Positions 1 to 5,985 of a stretch of DNA of 7,392 nt are shown here, one piece after another. Numbering within the stretch: position 1 is the stretch's first letter; each line of letters begins with the position of its first letter. The stretch covers positions 1 to 7,392 of the forward strand of contig PLTE01000344.1 of the NCBI GenBank assembly GCA_003164375.1. Reading direction: 5' to 3'. Made by a program: the position numbers and the translations under genes. Origin of the DNA: Hyphomicrobiales bacterium (GTDB lineage: Bacteria > Pseudomonadota > Alphaproteobacteria > Rhizobiales > Xanthobacteraceae). Below the pieces are notes generated by a model. It did not search any database. It saw only the letters and a list, made by a program, of their open reading frames with translations, and had not been told where the DNA came from.

Positions 1-1916
1 AAATCGGTCGTGCTGGTCGAGATCTCGGCCGAGGCGCTGGTCACCTCGCGCGCGGACGTCTTGATCTCGGCAACGATCGCGCCGATACGCTCTGCCATCA
101 GGTTGGCGTCATCCTTCAGCTTGGCGAACATGCCCTGATAGTCCGCTGAGATGCGCGGGGTAAGGTCGCCGTTTGCAAGCGAGCCCATCATTCCGGCTAT
201 GTCGTCAAGTGCCTTGCCGGTGTTGTCGCACAACGAATTCATCGCCGTGGCAAGAGTGAGCATGAAGCCCTTCTTGCCTTCGAGCGGAACGCGTCCGGAG
301 AAATCTCCGGCGACCGCGGCCTTGACCAGGTCGTCGACCTCGCTCTGGATCGCTTTTTCGACCGTCTCGTTGCACCATTCCACGACGGTGCCGGCGCGCT
401 GGCCGTGCGCGTCGATGACCGGAACGGCCACAAGATGGAATTTCTGGGTGCCGACAGTAATGTGGGCCTCGTGACTTCCCGTTAGCGAATCCAAGAGCTT
501 GCGGATGTGCGCGGGGTTTTTGTGGAACACATCCATGCTGACGCCGAGAAGTTTGCTGGCGTCGAATTGCGGCAGCACTTTGCGGAGCTCCGGCTCAGCG
601 TCGCGCAGCATCTTGTGCAAAGTCGTGTTCATGTACATGATGTTGAAGTCGTTGTCGGCCACCATCACGTTCGACTTGACGACGTCGAGGCCGGCGCGCA
701 CCCGCAGATTCACCACCTTCTCGGCAATCGACTGCCTGAAGAGCTCGGTTGCCTTGGCAATCTCGCCTATTTCATCGCCGCGTGTAACGTAGGGCACGTC
801 AACGATACGATCATTGGTGAGCTCGATCAGCACGGCCGCCAATTTGCGCAGCGGGCCGGTGACCCGGCGCGAGACCACCAGCATCATACCGACGACAATC
901 ACGAGCGTCGCCACCAGCAACCCGAGCGCGAGGCACAGTCCCGAGAAGGCGGTCGCGCGCTCGGTCGACGTATGCTCTTTGGCAACGTCCAGCGCCGTGT
1001 TGGCGACAGCCAACAACGATGCGAGTTTGCGGATCGACATCGGCGTCCAGTCGTCGTAGCTGAGATCAACCCGCTCGCCGGCGATGAGCGCCTTGAGGGT
1101 CTTCGTTCGCAAATTAGCGTAATCGGCGCCGAAAAACTCGCGCTTGGCGTTATCGACGGCCTCGCCAAATCGGGCCGGCAGCGGCAGGCCAGACGCGATT
1201 TCTTCCAGCGCCGCCCACGCAGTATCGATCTTGCCCAAATTGTTGGTGTAAATAAGGAACGCATCGGACGGCAGCGGCAGGCCGCCGAGCGCGTTGCTGA
1301 GCAAGACCGAAGCCTCCCCGCCGGCGTTGCGAGCCACCCAAGCAAGTTGCTTCAGTTCCAGGATTTGGTCGGTGAGGGGATCTTCAAGCCCCACCGATTT
1401 TTTAAGCTGTGATGACGTCTTATCGAGTGACGCCATAAAGGCAACGAATGCGTCGTTATATTCTTGGTTCAGGCCTTGCGGCCGTTCCGACTTTGGCAGC
1501 TTGATCGCCGCCTCCGTCTGCTGATGCAGTGCTGTCAGTTTTTGGATTGCCTCGCGCAGACCGGCTACCGCGCCTTGGCGTTCCGGAAAATCAGCCGTTT
1601 CCAGCGCCGTAAGTGCCGAGGTCAGAGCCGGCATATCGGCTTCGCGCACTTTCTTGAGCGCCGGCGAGATCGTCAACATTGGTGCGTCGGAAGCCAGATC
1701 ATGCGCGGTCATAGACCGATCATTCCGGAGGTCAGGCAGCGCCGCGAATATATAGCTTGAAGCATCGACGACGATCGCGATGCGGTTCGCCGCGACCAGT
1801 CGTCTCCATGAATTCCACGCAATAAATGAGGTAGCGACGACCACCACCGCAGCCAAGGCGACAATGACCGATTTCAGAAGCGCGTTGACGGTGATCCTGT
1901 TGAGCAGCCCGGTCAT
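1..1916 (-). CDS. Methyl-accepting chemotaxis protein with Aer2-like PAS domain (3' end cut off by window)
   Basis: Membrane chemoreceptor that should control CheA/CheW; 638 codons are present and the frame is open to the window edge. The ATG at 1916-1914 is preceded by AAAGGA (1927-1932), 10 nt away. Visible domains: TM1 about residues 15-34 (Val/Ala-rich); a largely helical periplasmic domain about 35-322 with no ligand motif I recognise; TM2 about 323-348; HAMP about 349-401 (VTGPLRKL, then RGDEIGEIA); PAS about 408-518 with SNVMVADND, MDVFHKNPAH and VVEW; then two HAMP-like units about 519-620 (GDFSGRVPL and GDLTPRISADY), entering the methylation helix. The PAS followed by tandem HAMPs resembles the haem-PAS oxygen receptor Aer2, although this protein also has a periplasmic sensor. 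His465, His470 and Trp514 are candidate haem/O2 residues (inference). The conserved signalling hairpin is outside the window. It is separated by 773 bp from korB, so it is probably transcribed on its own. MCP identity is very likely; the stimulus is unknown. Confidence 0.93.
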   Translation of the reverse strand, partial: MTGLLNRITVNALLKSVIVALAAVVVVATSFIAWNSWRRLVAANRIAIVVDASSYIFAALPDLRNDRSMTAHDLASDAPMLTISPALKKVREADMPALTSALTALETADFPERQGAVAGLREAIQKLTALHQQTEAAIKLPKSERPQGLNQEYNDAFVAFMASLDKTSSQLKKSVGLEDPLTDQILELKQLAWVARNAGGEASVLLSNALGGLPLPSDAFLIYTNNLGKIDTAWAALEEIASGLPLPARFGEAVDNAKREFFGADYANLRTKTLKALIAGERVDLSYDDWTPMSIRKLASLLAVANTALDVAKEHTSTERATAFSGLCLALGLLVATLVIVVGMMLVVSRRVTGPLRKLAAVLIELTNDRIVDVPYVTRGDEIGEIAKATELFRQSIAEKVVNLRVRAGLDVVKSNVMVADNDFNIMYMNTTLHKMLRDAEPELRKVLPQFDASKLLGVSMDVFHKNPAHIRKLLDSLTGSHEAHITVGTQKFHLVAVPVIDAHGQRAGTVVEWCNETVEKAIQSEVDDLVKAAVAGDFSGRVPLEGKKGFMLTLATAMNSLCDNTGKALDDIAGMMGSLANGDLTPRISADYQGMFAKLKDDANLMAERIGAIVAEIKTSAREVTSASAEISTSTTD

Positions 1917-2036
1917 CTCCAAAACATCCTTTAAAATTCGCGGCGACAACGACAGGACGACGAACGACGTGCGAACGACTGGCGCGCGCGTGAAGCATCC
2001 CGGGTGAAATCTAGGTCGATATCCTAAAAAAGTTCC

Positions 2037-2065
2037 GTAATGGCGGCATGCGGTTCAAATGTCAG
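2037..2065 (-). promoter_or_regulatory. Possible sigma70-like promoter of the chemoreceptor gene
   Basis: On the minus strand CTGACA (2065-2060) is followed by a 17-nt spacer and CATTAC (2042-2037). The -35 matches the TTGACA consensus at 5 of 6 bases, the -10 only at 3 of 6. It would leave a leader of roughly 110 nt before the chemoreceptor ATG at 1916. It sits directly downstream of an FNR/FixK-like palindrome, which would suit an activator-dependent weak promoter. This is pattern matching only and could be chance. Confidence 0.25.
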
Positions 2066-2069
2066 GTCA

Positions 2070-2083
2070 TTAATCTAGATCAA
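2070..2083. promoter_or_regulatory. Candidate FNR/FixK-type box upstream of the chemoreceptor gene
   Basis: TTAATCTAGATCAA on the plus strand (TTGATCTAGATTAA on the minus strand) matches the FNR/FixK consensus TTGAT-N4-ATCAA with correct spacing and one mismatch: one half-site has A for the conserved G. It is centred at about 2076.5, some 160 nt upstream of the chemoreceptor start and just upstream of the weak -35-like element. FixK/FNR regulators activate genes at low oxygen in Hyphomicrobiales, which would fit a receptor with an Aer2-like PAS domain. The mismatch falls in a position important for FNR-family contacts, so binding is uncertain. Confidence 0.35.
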
Positions 2084-2574
2084 GCTGTCCAGGTGATGCG
2101 GTAGCAGCGCGAGCGGTAAGCAGGGAGGAATTCGCTGCACTGCAATCTCTGGCCCGATCGAAAGCATTGTCCCTGGCATCAACGCATCTGAAAATAAGGT
2201 CTGAAGCTCGGATGGAACCTGCAGAAGGATTTCTATCCATCGCGACGCCGGGATGGTCAACGAAGTCTTGTCGCCAAGAAGTTGCGCAGCGCGGCGGCAA
2301 TGTGACGACCAAGGCGCTGGCACTGCCTTTCCCGGTTGGCCATCTGGCGCCCATCGAAGCAGACGACGACGCACCATTGCCAAAATGCTCGCGAAGCAAT
2401 TTCGTCCCGGCGCGAGCAATTGAGCCACGACGTCAGGGCGGCCCGGTCATCCACAGCAGCTTAGATTGTAGAAAATTATTGCACACGTGAAAATAGAATG
2501 CGGACGCATGTCATTGACGTAGCTCCTAAATCTTAAGCCGCGCCGAAGTAAAGTAGGCGTACTCAACCCTCGCC

Positions 2575-2592
2575 TGTAAGCGTAAACTTACA
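2575..2592. repeat. 18-bp perfect inverted repeat (6-bp arms, 6-bp centre)
   Basis: TGTAAG-CGTAAA-CTTACA forms two perfect 6-bp arms around a 6-bp centre, about 100 bp downstream of the korB stop. As RNA it would be a weak AT-rich hairpin, and no T-run follows on the minus strand, so it is a poor intrinsic terminator. As DNA it is a plausible operator for a dimeric regulator. It fits TGT-N12-ACA, the pattern known for PpsR/CrtJ, but no photosynthesis gene is present here to support that. It does not fit the NifA upstream activating sequence (TGT-N10-ACA). Confidence 0.3.
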
Positions 2593-2689
2593 AATGAACG
2601 CTCGGGGTGAAGGAGCTCCGAGAGTTGGAGCAACCACCCTGCCGGCCGCTGCCGAAGAAAATCGCGCGCTGCGGCCACCGCTGCGGATT

Positions 2690-3742
2690 TCATTGCAAAG
2701 GCTCAGCCTCGACCGGCAGCGACGATTCCGCCGCGTCAACCGACCACGTGTCGCCTTTGCGCAGCAGCGCATTGAGGTCCCGGGTCTTGCCGGCCGCCAC
2801 CGTGCGGTTCTGCTCAGTCACGGCGCCGTCAAACGCCGGCGTCGGATCGCAATAGATAATCCCGAGCGCCACCGGGAAGTCGCCAAACGGCATCTCGATT
2901 AGGAGCCGCGCGATCGTTTTGTTGGTCTCGTCGTGGACAAGAATACCGGCCGCCTTCGGATCTTGGTCGGCCATCGCCACGACTTCGAGAGTCATGGCTT
3001 CGCGATCAAGACGCAAACCCTTCGCGCCGTCGGCAAACAGCATCGGTTTGCCGGTTTCGAGCCAAAGCTGCGAATCGGACGCGGCTTTCTTGCCGGCGAA
3101 CTTCTCGAACGCCGCGTTGTTGAAGACGATGCAATTCGAGTAGATTTCGACGAAGCTCGTTCCTCGGTGCGCGTGCGCTCGCGCCAAGATTTCAGGAGTC
3201 TTGGTTTGCGCCAAATCATACGAGCGGGCGACGAACCGAGCGCCGGCACCGAGCGCAAAGCCGCACGGATTGAGCGGCTGATCGAGCGATCCGAACGGCG
3301 TAGACGGTGAACGCGTGCCGAAGCGGCTCGTCGGCGAGTATTGTCCCTTGGTCAAGCCGTAAATCTCGTTGTTGAACAATAGAACCTGGCAATCCAGGTT
3401 TCGGCGTAACAGGTGCAACATGTGATTGCCGCCGATCGATAGCCCGTCGCCGTCGCCGGTCACGATCCAAACGTCGAGTTCCGGGTTGGCCAGCTTCACA
3501 CCCGTGGCGATCGCGGGAGCACGGCCGTGGATGGTGTGGTAACCGTAGGTCTCGACGTAATACGGGAAACGGCTCGAGCATCCGATGCCGGAAATACAAA
3601 CCGTATTTTCCGGCCTGGCGCCAATCTGTGACAACGTACGTTGCACGGATTTGAGGATCGAGTAGTCGCCGCAGCCTGGACACCAGCGCACCTCCTGGTC
3701 GGAGGCGAAGTCAGCGGGAGAAAATTGCGGAAGCACGTTCAT
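2690..3742 (-). CDS. korB: 2-oxoacid (2-oxoglutarate):ferredoxin oxidoreductase, beta subunit
   Basis: Thiamine-diphosphate-binding subunit of KorAB, which oxidatively decarboxylates a 2-oxoacid (probably 2-oxoglutarate, giving succinyl-CoA) and reduces ferredoxin; cytoplasmic. 350 aa. Visible: WCPGCGDY at 20-27; GIGCSSR at 52-58; the ThDP/Mg motif GDGD at 96-99 followed by NNEIYGLTKGQ at 124-134; and SNCIVFNN at 202-209. Cys21, Cys24, Cys55 and Cys204 have nearly the spacing of the four cluster ligands in two-subunit archaeal OFORs, predicting one [4Fe-4S] cluster. There is no 8Fe ferredoxin-like domain, so electrons should pass to a separate ferredoxin. The ATG at 3742 is chosen because AGGAG (3751-3755) lies 8 nt upstream; it follows the korA stop by 4 nt, suggesting coupled translation. 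The upstream in-frame TTG at 3796 would overlap korA by 50 nt. The C-terminal tail beyond about 300 is longer than in archaeal homologues. Substrate preference is inferred, not shown. Confidence 0.95.
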   Translation of the reverse strand: MNVLPQFSPADFASDQEVRWCPGCGDYSILKSVQRTLSQIGARPENTVCISGIGCSSRFPYYVETYGYHTIHGRAPAIATGVKLANPELDVWIVTGDGDGLSIGGNHMLHLLRRNLDCQVLLFNNEIYGLTKGQYSPTSRFGTRSPSTPFGSLDQPLNPCGFALGAGARFVARSYDLAQTKTPEILARAHAHRGTSFVEIYSNCIVFNNAAFEKFAGKKAASDSQLWLETGKPMLFADGAKGLRLDREAMTLEVVAMADQDPKAAGILVHDETNKTIARLLIEMPFGDFPVALGIIYCDPTPAFDGAVTEQNRTVAAGKTRDLNALLRKGDTWSVDAAESSLPVEAEPLQ

Positions 3743-3746
3743 TGGA

Positions 3747-5642
3747 TCAACTCCTGGTGGCCAATACTTGCTCAATGGCAACTTCGATCTCGGCAATCTT
3801 GAACGGCTGGCCAGAGACCTTGTTCAGCGGCTGGGCGTCGACGAGAAACTGGTCGCGCAGAACGGTCTTGAGCTGGCCGGTATTAAGCTCCGGAACGAGA
3901 ATCCGATCGTAGTTTTTCAGTAATGCACCGAGGTTCCTCGGCAGCGGCCACAAATGTCGGACATGGATATGGCTGACATCGCCGCCGCGCGCCCGCACCC
4001 GGCGGACGGCCTGCTGGATCGCGCCATAGGTCGAGCCCCACCCGACCACGGCGAGCTTGCCCCGCGACTCGCCGAGGGAGACCTCCTGCTCCGGAATGAA
4101 GTTCGCAATACCGTCGATCTTGGCCTTGCGCGTGTCCGTCATTTTTTGATGGTTCGCCGCATCGTAGCTGATTTCGCCAGTGCCGAAGCCTTTCTCGATG
4201 CCGCCAATCCGGTGCGTGAGGCCGGGCGTGCCGGGCTTGATCCATAGTCGCTTCAATGTCTGCGGATCTCGTTGATAGGGATTGATACGGCCCTCGGTCG
4301 GCACCTCGGTGGAGAACTCGACCGGAAAGGCTTGGTGGGTCGTCAAGTCAGGAATGCACCAAGGCTCGGCCGCATTGGTGATGTATCCGTCGGTCAAGAG
4401 GATGACCGGGGTCATGAATTCCACCGCCAAGCGCACCGCCTCGATGGCGGCGTCGAAACAGTCGGACGGGCTGCGCGAGGCGATAACAACCAAAGGGGCG
4501 TCACCATTGCGACCATAGATCGCCTGATAAAGGTCAGATTGCTCGGTCTTGGTCGGTAACCCGGTCGACGGGCCACCGCGCTGCGAATTGACCACAACCA
4601 GCGGCAGTTCGGACATGATAGCGAGACCGAGCGCCTCGCCCTTCAGCGCCACGCCGGGACCCGACGAGGTCGTGACGCCGAGCTGGCCGGCATACGAGGC
4701 GCCGATGGCCGAGCAGATCGCGGCGATTTCGTCCTCGGCCTGAAACGTCGTGACGTCGTATTCCTTCAGCCGCGCCAGGTAGTGCAGTATCTGGCTCGCC
4801 GGCGTGATCGGATAGGACCCCAAAAACAACGGTAGGCCGGCAAGCTGGCTGCCGGCCACCAGGCCGAGCGCAATCGTTTCCCCGCCGGTCACGGTGCGGT
4901 AGAGGCCGGGTGCCATCTCGGCGGGCGCGACCCGAACCTGCTTGAGCGGCGTGCCGATCTCGGCCGTCTCGCCATAGACATGTCCGGCGTTTAGCGCCGC
5001 GACATTGGCGGCGACGAGCTTGTCGCTCTTGGACCCGAACTTCGCCTGCAGCGCGTCAATCAAGGGCTGCCGGTCGCGGTCGAACATCCAAAGCGCCAGT
5101 CCGAGCGCCCACATGGCTTTACAGCGCAGTCCGTCGCGATTGCTTAGACCGAGCGGTTTGACCGCATCGAGCGTCAGACGCGAGATGTCGAGGGCCACGA
5201 CCTGATAGGGCGCGAGAGAGGAATCCTCGAGTGGATTGCTTGCGTATTCCGCCTTTTCAAGATTGCGTTCATCGAACGCGCCGGTATCGGCTATGATCAA
5301 ACCGCCAGGTCGGAGCGCCGCCAAATTGACCTTGAGCGCGGCCGGATTCATCGCCATCAGCACGTCGGGAATATCGCCGGCCGTCTCGATCGAGGTCGAC
5401 CCGAAATTGATCTGGAATGCGGATACGCCAAATGTCGTTCCTTGGGGCGCGCGAATCTCCGCCGGGAAATCTGGGAAGGTGGCGAGATCATTCCCGGCCA
5501 GTGCCGTGGATAGCGTGAACTGACTGCCGGTCAGCTGTATCCCGTCTCCGGAATCGCCGGCAAAGCGCATCACTACGGCGTCCGGTGCCCCCGGCGGCAG
5601 CGCGCGGTCGGTCACAGGAGAGTTTGCAACTGCGGTCGTCAT
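3747..5642 (-). CDS. korA: 2-oxoacid (2-oxoglutarate):ferredoxin oxidoreductase, fused gamma-alpha subunit
   Basis: Large subunit of the KorAB complex, 631 aa, the usual size of the fused gamma-alpha subunit in two-subunit enzymes. The N-terminal gamma domain (about 22-205) carries GDSGDGIQLTG at 29-39. The alpha pyrimidine-binding region (about 250-425) carries YPITPAS at 277-283, QAEDEIAAI at 301-309, TSSGPG at 325-330 and GGPSTGLPTKTEQSDL at 356-371. The C-terminal transketolase-like domain II (about 525-600) includes VGWGSTYGAI and VRHLWPLP. It works with KorB to make succinyl-CoA, CO2 and reduced ferredoxin from a 2-oxoacid and CoA; unlike 2-oxoglutarate dehydrogenase it needs no lipoate. 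GAGGAA lies 6 nt before the ATG at 5642. It begins 56 nt after the 51-aa ORF and is followed 4 nt later by korB. Lying beside nifZ- and desulfurase-like genes, it may feed ferredoxin for nitrogen fixation (inference). Pyruvate or a branched 2-oxoacid as substrate cannot be excluded. Confidence 0.96.
   Translation of the reverse strand: MTTAVANSPVTDRALPPGAPDAVVMRFAGDSGDGIQLTGSQFTLSTALAGNDLATFPDFPAEIRAPQGTTFGVSAFQINFGSTSIETAGDIPDVLMAMNPAALKVNLAALRPGGLIIADTGAFDERNLEKAEYASNPLEDSSLAPYQVVALDISRLTLDAVKPLGLSNRDGLRCKAMWALGLALWMFDRDRQPLIDALQAKFGSKSDKLVAANVAALNAGHVYGETAEIGTPLKQVRVAPAEMAPGLYRTVTGGETIALGLVAGSQLAGLPLFLGSYPITPASQILHYLARLKEYDVTTFQAEDEIAAICSAIGASYAGQLGVTTSSGPGVALKGEALGLAIMSELPLVVVNSQRGGPSTGLPTKTEQSDLYQAIYGRNGDAPLVVIASRSPSDCFDAAIEAVRLAVEFMTPVILLTDGYITNAAEPWCIPDLTTHQAFPVEFSTEVPTEGRINPYQRDPQTLKRLWIKPGTPGLTHRIGGIEKGFGTGEISYDAANHQKMTDTRKAKIDGIANFIPEQEVSLGESRGKLAVVGWGSTYGAIQQAVRRVRARGGDVSHIHVRHLWPLPRNLGALLKNYDRILVPELNTGQLKTVLRDQFLVDAQPLNKVSGQPFKIAEIEVAIEQVLATRS
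3751..3755 (-). promoter_or_regulatory. Shine-Dalgarno sequence that fixes the korB start
   Basis: AGGAG lies inside the last two sense codons of korA, 8 nt upstream of the ATG at 3742. It favours that start over the longer TTG-start reading at 3796 and implies that ribosomes finishing korA are well placed to begin korB. Confidence 0.7.
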
Positions 5643-5698
5643 ATCAGCTTCCTCGTCAGTCTAAGAATTTCCATTGTTTGTTCGTTCGAACTTTCCGC

Positions 5699-5854
5699 TC
5701 AGCCGCTTGTCGCCCGATCTTCGACATCGATCGCGACTGCCTCGCAAGTCGCAGCCAATTCAAGAAGCTCCACTTGCCGATCGGCATCGTTGAATCGAAG
5801 TGCCTCCTCCTTGAAGCGCGCCGCCTGGTCCCACCAATAAAGTGCCTCGATCAT
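5699..5854 (-). CDS. Small helical protein of 51 aa, function unknown
   Basis: A 51-codon ORF starting ATG at 5854-5852 and ending TGA at 5701-5699. CGGGAG lies 9 nt upstream of the start, a good Shine-Dalgarno sequence. It begins MIEALYWWDQAARFKEEALR and continues as a strongly charged, Leu/Ala-rich sequence (QVELLELAATCEAVAIDVED) that should form one or two amphipathic helices, with a Trp-Trp pair at residues 7-8 and one Cys at 37. No signal peptide, membrane segment or catalytic motif is visible. It resembles in style the small helical proteins of unknown function common in Bradyrhizobium-like genomes, but I cannot assign a family. It lies between the nifZ-like gene and korA in the same orientation, so it is probably co-transcribed with them and may act in Fe-S/nitrogenase assembly or in complex stability (inference). 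Confidence 0.75.
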   Translation of the reverse strand: MIEALYWWDQAARFKEEALRFNDADRQVELLELAATCEAVAIDVEDRATSG

Positions 5855-5856
5855 GA

Positions 5857-5985
5857 TCAAAATCTCCCGGCAACCGATGACGGAAACGATCGACCGACAC
5901 CGAGGCGCGCCGCCGATTTGCCGGCAGCGAGCGCCGCGGCCAGACGATTCGCGCTTGCGTGCCCGTGAGTACGGCTATTGCTCAT
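5857..5985 (-). CDS. Possible 42-aa ORF coupled to the nifZ-like gene
   Basis: The ATG at 5985-5983 overlaps the nifZ-like stop as ATGA, and the TGA at 5859-5857 ends 2 nt before the next start at 5854. It would therefore fill exactly the gap between the two neighbouring genes. The product is basic and Ala/Ser/Arg-rich, beginning MSNSRTHGHASANRLAAALA, with no Cys, no membrane segment and no family I recognise. The Shine-Dalgarno candidate is weak (GGGG about 8 nt upstream), so translation would depend on coupling to nifZ. The same stretch could simply be an untranslated spacer carrying the ribosome site of the 51-aa ORF. It is too short and unlike NifT/FixU in composition. Confidence 0.4.
   Translation of the reverse strand: MSNSRTHGHASANRLAAALAAGKSAARLGVGRSFPSSVAGRF

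Larger units (their letters stand above)
1917..2689. other. 773-bp intergenic region with no convincing gene
   Basis: This stretch separates korB from the chemoreceptor gene, both on the minus strand. It contains AT-rich segments (about 2000-2085 and 2460-2600), the FixK-like box, the weak promoter-like pair and the 18-bp inverted repeat, all listed separately. The longest open frame is a GTG-start 117-codon ORF at 2075-2428 on the minus strand, overlapped by other frames of similar length on both strands. None has a clear Shine-Dalgarno sequence or a family I recognise. No tRNA, rRNA, transposase, CRISPR or clear hairpin-plus-T-tract terminator was seen. It may hold a long leader, a small RNA or a decayed gene, but nothing in the sequence establishes any of these. 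Confidence 0.6.

Noticed and set aside
1140..1300. Repeated GLPLP segment in the chemoreceptor periplasmic domain
   Set aside because: Two short copies (GGLPLPSDAF and SGLPLPARF) about 35 residues apart; too short to call a domain duplication.
507..1412. Long plus-strand open frame of 301 codons
   Set aside because: It lies wholly antisense to the chemoreceptor, whose minus-strand frame gives clear TM2, HAMP and PAS sequence. The plus-strand product is His/Arg/Gln-rich with no family resemblance, typical of an antisense shadow in GC-rich DNA.
2010..2045. A-run/T-run near 2025-2030 as a possible intrinsic terminator
   Set aside because: No stable GC-rich stem precedes the run on either strand; only 3-4 bp pairings are possible.
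2319..2335. TGGCAC resembling a sigma54 -24 element
   Set aside because: The -12 part (TTGC at N5) is absent, it points away from the genes on the minus strand, and no other sigma54 or NifA site was found in the gaps.
2075..2428. GTG-start 117-codon ORF on the minus strand
   Set aside because: No Shine-Dalgarno sequence, no recognisable domain, and competing frames of similar length on both strands. Kept only as a note in the intergenic entry.
2600..2622. CTCGG...CCGAG stem downstream of korB as a terminator
   Set aside because: Only five paired bases around a 12-nt loop and no T-tract after it on the minus strand.
3743..3796. Longer korB with a TTG start 18 codons upstream
   Set aside because: It would overlap korA by 50 nt and lacks a good ribosome site, whereas the ATG at 3742 has AGGAG at 8 nt and begins the usual KorB N-terminus.
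5680..5691. Palindrome GTTCGTTCGAAC between the 51-aa ORF and korA
   Set aside because: With only 2 nt between 5-bp arms it cannot form a normal RNA hairpin, and a palindrome of this length is expected by chance; no regulator pattern was matched.
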